A stretch of 64,000 bases of DNA from the NCBI RefSeq assembly GCF_900447045.1, contig NZ_UAWH01000014.1, positions 990,501 through 1,054,500 of the forward strand, given 5' to 3'. The notes under the pieces are model-generated. The model had not been told where the DNA came from. It did not search any database and saw only the letters and a program-made list of their open reading frames with translations. Positions 1 through 8,900 of this stretch are shown here, one piece after another. The stretch's first letter is position 1; each line of letters opens with the position of its first letter. The translations under genes were made by a program, and so were the position numbers. The DNA is from Clostridium paraputrificum. GTDB taxonomy: Bacteria; Bacillota; Clostridia; Clostridiales; Clostridiaceae.

Positions 1-2
1 CT

Positions 3-2222
3 TTGAGAATATTTGAATTCGTGTTGAAGAATGAATTGAAAGAGCGTGGGATATATCAGGAGGATGACAATTTTTTAGATAATGATAATGAGGTATTAAT
101 AGAGAATGTAGAGTTGATATTGGATACATTATTAGTATATATTCCACAGGAGGAAGAAGGATGGTATTCTAAATGGAATGCTAGAGAGTCTTATAACCAA
201 GGAATGGAGCGAACTTGTGTTGAAATAATAAAAAAGGCAAATAGGGTTTTAATAAAAAGAAATCCAGAAGAATTCATTTATAGATATAAGCAATATTTTA
301 ATAAAGGATATAATGTGTATAATGAAATTATATTAGATGGATTAAAGAAATTTCCTACAGAGTTAAGTAATTTAGTAATCAATTGTTTATATGATAATTT
401 CGATAATATTATTTTTGATAAAAGTAGTTCTACAAAAAATAAGCTTGATATGGTAAAGGATGTTATAGAAGTACATTCTAGATGGTGTGATAATGAAACA
501 TACTTAAAACTGGAAGAAGAAATTATATACTATATAGACCCGAGAGCAAAAGAGTGGTATAAAAGACGGATAGAGTTTAATAGAGATAAAAGCAATAATA
601 CAAAGGTATACTGGAGTTTTTGGGGAGACTTACAAATAATGCTTCTTCCTGCATTACCTAAAGAGAGAATATCATTAAAAGCAAAAAAATTATTAGATGT
701 TCTTAAACGACGTAATATTAGTTTTGTAGATAGTAATATATATAATAAAAACGGTGGACAATCAGGAAGTGTTTATTCACCTATAGCAGGGAAAAGGTTG
801 AGTAATAAACAGTGGGTACAAATTTTAACTAATACTAAAATAAAGGATAAAGATAGAAGGTCTAGATGGGTAGAAGTGAAAGGCGGATTTGTTGAAAGTT
901 CAATAGAAGAATTTGCAAGTGAATTAAGAGATGCTGTAAGTAAAGAGCCGGAAAGATTTATAAATTTGATATTAGATAACAGCTTTAGCATAAATGATGT
1001 TTATGTAGATGCGCTTTTTAGTGGGATTACCTATAGTGAAAATTTGGAAGAGGTTAACAATAAAATATTAGAAAGATTGATATTAACATATAAATATGAT
1101 TATGAGGGATATAGGGCAAAATATATTTGTGATATGGTACGTAAGAAGGATAGTGGAGAATGGTCGTACGAGATACTAGATATACTTAAGGATATTGCTT
1201 TAAATCATATTAACCCTAAAATTGATAAACCTAATGTGACATCACCAGATGATAATGAAATGAAATCATTTAATATGTTAAGTAGTAATGCGTTAAATTG
1301 TGTTAGAGGAAGTGCAGCATCAGCTATAGGAAAACTTTTATGGGATCACAAAACATTATTTGAGTATTTTGAGGATAGTATTATACAACTATGCCAAGAT
1401 GAGAATCCTGCAGTAAGGTTAGCAACATTAGATATTTTATTTCCTGTATATAATATTAATAGAGGATGGGCGATAGAAAAAATAATAAACATACTAAAAA
1501 GTGACTATAGGCTTGCTGGGTATAGAGGCATGAAGCAAATGTTTTTTTTAACTCATAATGATAAGCAAGATGAGATAGAAAATATCATACTAAAATGTTT
1601 TTATGAAGAGGATAAAGATTTATTAAAGATGGGGGCATATACTTTAGCTGAAATGTACATTGTTAAAAATAGATTTACAGAGGTAGTAGAAAATGTGGAA
1701 AGCTTAAATCAAGAACAAGTTAAGCATATACTTGAAATGGTTATAATTTATTTTAATAAGGAAGAATACAATGAATTAGCTAAGGAGCTGATTATGAAGT
1801 ATGTAAAACTAGACTTGGATTTAGAGTTTCCAATAAGCAAAATTTTTTATGATAATTTAATAGATATAGAACGAGATGAAGAATTTTTAAAAAATCTAGT
1901 ATCTTTTAAAAGCAGCAAGAAAATAGTAAGTACTTTTGTACGTTATTTAGAAAAGAGTAATCAACCTATTATTGCATATAAAGATGTAATTTTTGCTATG
2001 AGTTATAACATAATTGAGAATAATCTTGATTCAGAAGGTTATATTTATGGACTAAATGAAGAAATATCTAAACTCATAATAGGACTATATGATGAAGCAT
2101 CAGAAGAAAAAAACGAAGAAATGAAAGCTATAGCTAATGAGTGTCTACGTATTTGGGATTTAATGTTTGAAAAAAGAATAGGAGCTGCGAGAGTTTTGAC
2201 CTTTAAGATGCTAGATAGGTAA
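3..2222 (+). CDS. HEAT-like repeat protein, C-terminal part (5' end outside window)
   Basis: The frame is open to the window edge and has no convincing ribosome binding site, so these ~739 residues are the C-terminal part of a longer protein. It is soluble-looking, with no signal peptide or membrane segment. Around residues 430-600 it has helix-turn-helix-turn units resembling HEAT/ARM repeats, for example ENPAVRLATLDILFPV near residue 466. No catalytic motif is visible in the part present. It ends in a hairpin terminator and is followed by a repeat (R1) and a nuclease-like gene. Long HEAT-like proteins are common in defence islands, often fused to an N-terminal effector or NTPase, but that part is not visible here, so a defence role is inference. 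The TTG at position 3 is probably internal. Confidence 0.6.
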   Translation: MRIFEFVLKNELKERGIYQEDDNFLDNDNEVLIENVELILDTLLVYIPQEEEGWYSKWNARESYNQGMERTCVEIIKKANRVLIKRNPEEFIYRYKQYFNKGYNVYNEIILDGLKKFPTELSNLVINCLYDNFDNIIFDKSSSTKNKLDMVKDVIEVHSRWCDNETYLKLEEEIIYYIDPRAKEWYKRRIEFNRDKSNNTKVYWSFWGDLQIMLLPALPKERISLKAKKLLDVLKRRNISFVDSNIYNKNGGQSGSVYSPIAGKRLSNKQWVQILTNTKIKDKDRRSRWVEVKGGFVESSIEEFASELRDAVSKEPERFINLILDNSFSINDVYVDALFSGITYSENLEEVNNKILERLILTYKYDYEGYRAKYICDMVRKKDSGEWSYEILDILKDIALNHINPKIDKPNVTSPDDNEMKSFNMLSSNALNCVRGSAASAIGKLLWDHKTLFEYFEDSIIQLCQDENPAVRLATLDILFPVYNINRGWAIEKIINILKSDYRLAGYRGMKQMFFLTHNDKQDEIENIILKCFYEEDKDLLKMGAYTLAEMYIVKNRFTEVVENVESLNQEQVKHILEMVIIYFNKEEYNELAKELIMKYVKLDLDLEFPISKIFYDNLIDIERDEEFLKNLVSFKSSKKIVSTFVRYLEKSNQPIIAYKDVIFAMSYNIIENNLDSEGYIYGLNEEISKLIIGLYDEASEEKNEEMKAIANECLRIWDLMFEKRIGAARVLTFKMLDR

Positions 2223-2380
2223 AAGATACCTTTAAATTTTTTTCGAGGTATTATACATGAAGAATTAATTTTGTTAAAAAACAATTGTGGTTAATATAAT
2301 AGATTTTCAACTTTTAGGTGTAGAAAATATAAATCTAAAATTGAATATTAATAAAATGATCTTATAGAGATAAACTTTTG

Positions 2381-2432
2381 ATAAGATAGTTTTAGTTAAT
2401 AAAATGATTTAACTAAAGCTATCTTATTTTAT
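2381..2432 (+). terminator. Terminator after HEAT-like gene
   Basis: A stem of about 17 bp starts ATAAGATAG and returns as CTATCTTAT, followed by a T/A-rich tail. It lies 160 bp after the stop codon and just before repeat R1. Confidence 0.7.
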
Positions 2433-2440
2433 AATAAAAA

Positions 2441-2560
2441 ATATAATTGAAACTTGAATTTGAAATTATATTAATTATATTGTATATGGGAAAGTTTAAA
2501 CTTTTTTTCTTACGGTAAGATGAAGCATATCTATGGAGAAGCAAAATTTATAAAGGAAAA
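2441..2560 (+). repeat. Composite intergenic repeat R1
   Basis: First copy of a repeat seen again at ~4507 (R2) and ~5463 (R3), with a half copy at ~12155 (R4). The 5' block carries TTGAATTTGAAATT followed by TTAATTATAT. The 3' block carries TACGGT then a GAAGC(A/G)TATCT(A/G)TGGAGAA core. It sits directly after a terminator. The rest of the 2223-2845 gap contains no ORF or RNA that I can support. The 5' block could serve as a promoter: TTGAAA, about 17 bases, TATATG. Confidence 0.65.
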
Positions 2561-2845
2561 TAGAAAAATAATAATTAAAAAAGATCGTGTTTTTTTCATC
2601 AAATTTTATTATCTTTTTTTATTTTTATTGTATTAAAAATAAGTTTTGTCTGGAATGAAAAGAGGATCATTATAGAAAATAATGATTTAATTGTAAAATT
2701 ATATAGTATAATAGATATAAATATTTTAGTTGATGCAAGGGTAAATAAAAGCCTTTGAATGAAATTTATTAAGATGGGATTAATTTTTTGGGGAGGAGAG
2801 GTATACAACTAAATATATTTTCTATAAGGAAAACTGGAGATAAAT

Positions 2846-4339
2846 ATGGTTAATTATAAAAAAATTAGAGAAGAAATAAGAAATTTAAAAAATATAAATG
2901 ATGTAGTTAGTTTTGCTAAAGTACATTATAGTAAATTAACAAGGCAAGATAGAGCTAAAATCTTTAATGAAGTTATACAAGATAGACAAATTGATTTGGA
3001 AAAATTTAAATTTTCTTTAAGGCTATCTATAGAGTTAAGTTTCATATTTATATCATATAATAATAAATTTATGGGAATATTTAGGAAGCGTAAATTCAGT
3101 TTAGGGGAAGAAAAAGAAGTATTTATAATTATAGTAGAAAAAATCTATGAACTGACTTGGTCAAAAAACTTAGAGAATAATGAGTTTGAAAAAAAAGATT
3201 TAAGAAGATATTTAAGTTATAAGTATGATTATCCATCTATTAACATATATGAGTATTATAAATTGTTCAAATATTTTGATGAATTATCTGAAGATATATA
3301 TGGTTTGTCAATATATAGAAATTTTTACAAGCTAATTATTTTAGCAGCATCAAAAGAAAATTTATATATTGAAAATAAAATCTTAAAAAAAGAATTTGGA
3401 AGTATAAAAAACTTGGGGAATTTATTTTTAGATAATTATAAGATAAAAAACAAGTTATTTATTGAAAATAATTTAAGAACAGTATTCAAAGGAAAATTAG
3501 GAATAAAGTTTTCTGATGGACTATATGTACCACGGGCTTATCATATATTTGAAAATATTTTTAAAGGAATTATAGACAATGAACAGTCTAAGGATAAAAA
3601 AGGAGACATTTTAGAGGTATATTCAAAAGATATTATTGGAATGTTTTTCGATAATATCCATCATACTTCATATGATAATAATAGAAATGAGCAAGACTTG
3701 ATAATAGAATTTGAAGATAAAATTTTGTTTGTAGAATGTAAATCTCAGAATTTTAAAAATATCTTTATAGAAGGAAATGATGCAGCAAAAATAAGAGAGA
3801 AGCACTTTGAAGAGGTTATTGTAAAAGCTTGCGAACAGTGTCAAAGGGGAAAGGAATATTTGATAAACAATAAGACTGCTATTTATTATAATTCTAATAA
3901 GAAAAAAGGAAGAAGTAAAGTATTAGAAGTTAATAATACAAGTAGTAAAAAAATATTTAAAATTGTAGTTGTGTTGGATGAATACTTAGATTTAGCAGAG
4001 CTATCTAGCAGGTATTTAGAGGAAAAGTATAAAGATACATGGATAGTTAATATTTTTGCACTGAATAAAATACTGTGGACTTCCAATAGAATCAATGGAG
4101 TAAGTACTTTTTTTGAGTATTTAGAATATAGAACTCAAAATTATTTAGGGATAGAATCAATACATTGTGATGAATTAGCACAGTTTGGTTATTGGATTTC
4201 ACCAAATTATAATATTTACCCACAATTAGGTATGAATATTAATATTGTTTTAAATGATAGTTTTACGAATATATTTGATGAGTATGATTCTTATTTTTAT
4301 AAAGAATTAATCAATGAATTAGTAGTTGCTGAAAAATGA
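2846..4339 (+). CDS. PD-(D/E)XK nuclease-like protein, possible defence effector
   Basis: Soluble protein of 497 residues that I cannot assign to a named family. The C-terminal half (about residues 255-310) has the layout of a restriction-endonuclease fold: E257 in a helix, then D284 in EQDLIIEF, a loop, and E297-C-K299 in LFVECKSQ, that is D-x12-ExK. The N-terminal 240 residues are helical, Lys/Ile-rich and without motif. It is a single gene between two R repeats, in a gap with its own terminator, next to a HEAT-like gene and a toxin pair. This context suggests a phage-defence or DNA-degrading effector. The fold rests on the motif only, and no methylase or helicase partner is adjacent. Start ATG follows AACTGGAGAT. 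Confidence 0.6.
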   Translation: MVNYKKIREEIRNLKNINDVVSFAKVHYSKLTRQDRAKIFNEVIQDRQIDLEKFKFSLRLSIELSFIFISYNNKFMGIFRKRKFSLGEEKEVFIIIVEKIYELTWSKNLENNEFEKKDLRRYLSYKYDYPSINIYEYYKLFKYFDELSEDIYGLSIYRNFYKLIILAASKENLYIENKILKKEFGSIKNLGNLFLDNYKIKNKLFIENNLRTVFKGKLGIKFSDGLYVPRAYHIFENIFKGIIDNEQSKDKKGDILEVYSKDIIGMFFDNIHHTSYDNNRNEQDLIIEFEDKILFVECKSQNFKNIFIEGNDAAKIREKHFEEVIVKACEQCQRGKEYLINNKTAIYYNSNKKKGRSKVLEVNNTSSKKIFKIVVVLDEYLDLAELSSRYLEEKYKDTWIVNIFALNKILWTSNRINGVSTFFEYLEYRTQNYLGIESIHCDELAQFGYWISPNYNIYPQLGMNINIVLNDSFTNIFDEYDSYFYKELINELVVAEK

Positions 4340-4473
4340 AAATATGCAATTTACTAGAAAGGCGAATATAATATTTTTAAAGGTATAAAATACGAATACT
4401 ATCATTAGATTGTGTAATAATTATATTTAGTAAGATATTTAAATTATAAGTAATTTGGAAATGCAAACAGCAG

Positions 4474-4501
4474 GATAGGCTTTAAAAGCCTATCTTTTTT
4501 A
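4474..4501 (+). terminator. Terminator after nuclease-like gene
   Basis: Perfect hairpin with arms GATAGGC and GCCTATC closing on a short TTTAAAA loop, followed by TTTTTT. It directly precedes repeat R2. Confidence 0.85.
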
Positions 4502-4506
4502 ATAAA

Positions 4507-4640
4507 AATATATGATTAAACCTTGAATTTGAAATTCTATTAATTATATTGTATATGGGGAAGTCTAAGCTTTTTTACATACGGTGAGGTGAAACGTATC
4601 TGTGGAGAACCAAAATAAAAAGAGAGTAGGTTTATAATAT
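4507..4640 (+). repeat. Composite intergenic repeat R2
   Basis: Second copy of the R element. It carries CTTGAATTTGAAATTC, TTAATTATATTGTATATGGG and then the 3' core TACGGTGAGGTGAAACGTAT followed by CTGTGGAGAACC. It begins immediately after a terminator and ends about 50 bp before the antitoxin gene. TACG...CGTA and TCT...AGA can form small stems. The preceding stretch 4340-4470 holds nothing else that I recognise. Confidence 0.65.
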
Positions 4641-4692
4641 ATTAAGTTTGGTATATAATATTCATATAAATGCTTTTTTAGGAGGAAATTTA

Positions 4693-4857
4693 ATGGTAAA
4701 TAAGGATATTAATTTATATGATATTTTTATAAATTATTCATATAGTCAATTAAAGCAATTATTTAAAAATGCAAAAACAAAAGAAGAGCAAGATTTTTAT
4801 ATGACCTTATCTAATTTAGTATTACAAAAAGAGCAAGCTAAGGTTATAGGTGAATAG
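4693..4857 (+). CDS. Small antitoxin-like protein upstream of zeta-type toxin
   Basis: 54-residue protein starting at ATG 4693, eight bases after a perfect AGGAGG. The frame continues upstream but has no better site. It is small, helical and charged, and has no recognisable DNA-binding domain. It ends one base before the next gene's likely ATG (4859), so the pair is translationally coupled. The layout of a small upstream protein plus a P-loop kinase is that of epsilon/zeta and PezAT toxin-antitoxin systems. By position this is the antitoxin, but its sequence is not clearly an epsilon family member. Confidence 0.6.
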   Translation: MVNKDINLYDIFINYSYSQLKQLFKNAKTKEEQDFYMTLSNLVLQKEQAKVIGE

Positions 4858-4858
4858 A

Positions 4859-5425
4859 ATGCCAACATTTACAATTTTTGCAGGTGTTAATGGAGCAGGT
4901 AAAACCTCAATATACAAATCTATTTATTATAATGAAAATAAAAATGAAAAAAGAATTAATACTGATGAAATGGTAGCTAGAATTGGTTCTTGGAAAGACA
5001 ATAATCTTCAAATGAGATGTGCAAGAGAGGCTGTTAAGTTAATAAAACAATACATTTTGGAGGGGATACCCTTTAATCAAGAAACAACACTATCTGGCAG
5101 AAGCATAGTAAAGAATATAAAGTTTGCAAAAGAGAATGGTTTTTATATTGTTATGAATTATATAGGGTTAGAAAATCCAGAACTTGCTAAGAAAAGAGTT
5201 AAAATTAGAGTAAGCAAAGGTGGACATGGAATACCTGATAAAGATATAGAAAGAAGATACTATGATTCATTAAAAAATCTAAATGATGTAATTGAAATAT
5301 GTGATGAAGTAAATATATATGATAATACAGAAGTATTAAGAGAAGTTATATATTTTAAAGAAGGTAAGGTAATATGGAGAGATAAAAAAATACCTAATTG
5401 GGCAAATAATATACTACAAAAGTAG
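4859..5425 (+). CDS. Zeta/PezT-like P-loop toxin kinase
   Basis: About 188 residues from ATG 4859, which has AGGTGA six bases upstream. A GTG at 4850 is an alternative that would overlap the antitoxin gene. The N-terminus FTIFAGVNGAGKTS is a Walker A motif (residues 9-17). RINTDEM near residue 34 matches the conserved Asp/Glu segment of zeta kinases, and an Arg-rich lid (KKRVKIRV) follows. Zeta toxins phosphorylate UDP-N-acetylglucosamine and block wall synthesis. Length is short compared with plasmid zeta (~287) but usual for chromosomal zeta-like proteins. Repeats R2 and R3 flank the pair. Toxicity is inferred. Confidence 0.75.
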   Translation: MPTFTIFAGVNGAGKTSIYKSIYYNENKNEKRINTDEMVARIGSWKDNNLQMRCAREAVKLIKQYILEGIPFNQETTLSGRSIVKNIKFAKENGFYIVMNYIGLENPELAKKRVKIRVSKGGHGIPDKDIERRYYDSLKNLNDVIEICDEVNIYDNTEVLREVIYFKEGKVIWRDKKIPNWANNILQK

Positions 5426-5460
5426 CTAGTAAAATTATATAAGTTTTATTAGCTATTTTT
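5424..5460 (+). terminator. Terminator after zeta-like gene
   Basis: Arms AGCTAGTAAAA and GTTTTATTAGCT, then TATTTTTATA. It overlaps the stop region and directly precedes repeat R3. Confidence 0.8.
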
Positions 5461-5462
5461 AT

Positions 5463-5665
5463 ATACAAATATAGTTGAAACTTGAAATTGAAATATTATT
5501 AATTATATAAGGAAACTTGACTCCTTGCAGTCGCTGAGTAAGTTCGAAGCACTAAATCAAAGATTTAGATTCTCACTTATGGGGTAATCTAATCTTTTTT
5601 ACTTACGGTATGGTGAAGCGTATCTGTGGAGAACCAAAATTAAAGTGAGCAAATTTATAAAGATG
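5463..5665 (+). repeat. Composite intergenic repeat R3 (long form)
   Basis: Third R copy. It has the same 5' block (GTTGAAACTTGAAATTGAAA, TTAATTATAT) and 3' core (TACGGTATGGTGAAGCGTAT, CTGTGGAGAACC) as R2. About 65 extra bases (5510-5578) sit between them, containing several short self-complementary arms such as TAAATC/GATTTA. The long and short forms suggest insertion or loss of a structured segment. After R3, 5666-5904 holds only an imperfect hairpin (5717-5748) and the promoter region of the next gene. Confidence 0.65.
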
Positions 5666-5904
5666 ATTGGTATTTATAGATGGAATTTTGATATAATTGA
5701 AAAAAATTGGTGAAGATGATATAATTTTCTCAAAAAATCATATCGTAAAACAGATAAAAAGATAATTCTTAGGAATAGCTTTGAACTGCTTTAGTTATGA
5801 TTTTTTTGTTGTACTAATTTGTAGAAGATCATAAGATTTGAGAAATGATAATATTCATTTGCCTTTATATTAGTATTGGATTTTAATGTGAAAGGAGTAG
5901 TAAG

Positions 5905-8900
5905 ATGCGAAAGAGAATTATATCCGCTGTATTAGTGATAGGACTTGTTATTGGTTACATTCCATTTCAAAGTTTTGCTGCGGAAATTGGAGATAATGGA
6001 AAGGTTATCAATGGAGACTATGTGATTGCAGTAAATACAAATGCAGACCCCAATAATAAACAGAGTAGTGGGACATTAGTATTTGATAGCATGGGAGGAA
6101 GAGGGACAACTTCTTTAGAAAATGAACTAAATCAAGAGGCAGAAGATATAGATTTTATTGTAGATGGAAGCGATACCAAAGTAGAGAATAAAAACTTATT
6201 CTCAAGACTTTTAGGAGTAGGAGACATATATTCTATAGGAGATGAGAAAAAATTTTATCAAGGAAGGACATATGTTTGCATAGGAGTTTATGATAAGAGT
6301 TACATATGGATGGAAAAAAGCATGAAGAATGATTATGATGCTGTTGGAAAGACAAATGATGCAGCAGAAGATATGCGTTCGACTTATGAAAGTAAGCCTT
6401 ATGAAGTTCTTATGAAATTGAGTGATAATAAATTCCCCTATAATGATGGGTCTGGAAAATTATCTATTCTTTTAGAACAGACTAGTAATGGGTCATCAGG
6501 GTTTTATGCAGGTGAAAGTGGAATTACAGCTATACATATTAATATACCGAAAGCAGCAGAGTATACAAAAGGACGTCTTTCGTCTACAAATGGGCTGCTT
6601 GTACATGAAGGGCAACATGCAATATTTAGAAATTTGACTTGTGGAGGGGATGCTCAACTGGCATCAAAGTATCGTTGGTTAGATGAGGGACTAGCAGTAG
6701 CTAGCATGGACTATACATGGGGTGGAAGTGATCCTTCAGGCTGGTTTGATTATATTAAAGGAAATCCTCAGATTAGGAATGGTTCTGCACTTGTATATAG
6801 TTCTTATAGAAATTCTTCTGCACAAGATTATGCAATGCCAGATTTATTTGTCAGATATCTGGCAAATCAGAAGGCGAAAGGATATAAACCAATGGAGTTT
6901 TTCCAAGGTATTTATAGAGTGACGGCAACTGGTAAAGACACAAAAACTTTCATGAATGATGTTTTTAAAGCAGCAGGACTTAAAGATGAAAATGGTAATG
7001 TACTTACATTTGACAAGTCTTTGGTACAGTTCTATGCAGCGATTATTGCTCAAGATAAAGGAGTTTATGGTTTTTATGGTGATCCGGTAGTTTTAAATAA
7101 GCTTAATGATTATCCTATTTATATGGGGGAAAGCGGAAAACCAGTTATGCTTTCTGGAACAGCGGCTATTGTTCTGAAAACTGAAAATGGAGAATTTAAA
7201 GTACCGTCAGATGGTGGAAAAGACATTCGATATATTGCAGTAAATAGATCGGATACGGTATCTAAGCCTTCTAAAGGATCAGGTACAGCAGCAGATCCTT
7301 ATAAGATTGAGAAAGCTTCAGACCTTCTTTATATAGCAAGTAATCAGAGTTGCCATTTTATTTTGACAAGTGATCTGGATTTAACAGGAAGTACTTATAT
7401 TAGTGCAGGATGGTTTGGTGGAAGCCTTGATGGTAGAGGATATACAATAAAAGGTCTTAAACAGCCATTAATAGAAAGAAACAAAGGTACAATTAAAAAC
7501 TTGAATATTGAAGCGGATTTTAAAAGTGATTATCAGGCCTATACTGGAGCACTTGCCAACATTAATGAAGGAAAGATATTAAACAGTAGTGTTAAAGGAA
7601 ACTTCGATATACAGATGACAGGAACCGGGTATGGGGTTGTTCAGACATTTGGAGGGCTTGTTGGAAGAAATGAAGTATCAGGTGTTATACGAGAGTCTTT
7701 TGTTGATGCAAATATAAATGTGAAATTTGGATTTAGTCATGGATCAGCAGGGGCATTAGTTGGAAAAAATTCAGGTGCTATAGAAAACTCTTATGCACGT
7801 GGTTACTTGAATGTGATACAGGATAATAGAGGGGATTACAAATTTTATGTTGGAGGTATCACTGGAGAACTGACTAGAGATATGGGGTTAGGTGCAACAC
7901 TGAAAAATTGTTATAGTACAACCCAGATAAGCACAAGAGCAGTTAGTGATTCAAATAAGCAAGCAATAGGTAGACTTTATGGTCAAGATCAAAATATTTC
8001 AGTAAATAGTGTAAGTCAATCTTATGCTTTGGATGGTATGGATGCAGTTGGTAAAACCACATCTGGAATTGATTGGGAAATTTATTCGAAAACTTCAGAT
8101 CAACTTAAGAAAGTTGCAACTTATGTAAATTGGTCATTTAATAGTATTTGGAAAATACAAGAAGGAAAAGATTATCCGGTATTTATAGAAGCATCAGATA
8201 TTAAAACTATTTCGGTTTCAGTACCACAAATAGAAAAAGAACGTTATGTAGGAGAAGAACTTTTACTTTATTCTGCAAAATTAATTGTAAATGGTACGGC
8301 AGTTCCCCTTACAAATGATATGATTAATGGTTTTGACAGTAGTACTGAGGGAGTGAAAACAGTAACTGGTAACTATAAGAATAAGGTATTTCAATTCGAT
8401 GTTACAGTAAAAGCTCCTAAGTCAGTAGATAAACTTGAGATTTCAAAAGCTGGTAAAACTTCTTATGTTCAAGGTGAAGAATATAGTAGTGCAGGTGTTG
8501 TATTGATGGCAACATTAGATGGTACACCATATCATTATATAAAAAGTGGATTTACAAGTGATTTAGATGGTATTCTATTGGATAATCAAAATAGGGTAAC
8601 ATTTAGTTACTATGATGGCAAAGTTAGTCAAGAGATTACTGTGAAAAAGGATGAGCCAAAAGCATTGACTGTTGTTAATCCTATGAATAAAGTAGATTAT
8701 TATTCAGAAGACAAATTAGACTTTTCAGGTATGGGTATTCAGATTACATATGCTTCTGGAAAGAAATCTTCGGTTTTAAGATTTGATGAACTTAAAGGGA
8801 ATGGAATACGCTTAGTATTGGATAATAACGGTAAATTTACTACTGTGGATTCTGATACAGTATTAACAGAAAAAGAGAATGGTACTAATATATATGCTTG

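Noticed and set aside
2599-2808. 69-codon minus-strand ORF in the gap before the nuclease-like gene
   Set aside because: Lys/Ile/Phe composition of AT-rich noncoding DNA and no ribosome binding site.
4859-5425. Chloramphenicol phosphotransferase or adenylate kinase
   Set aside because: Walker A plus a coupled small upstream gene and the NTDE segment fit zeta-like kinases better.
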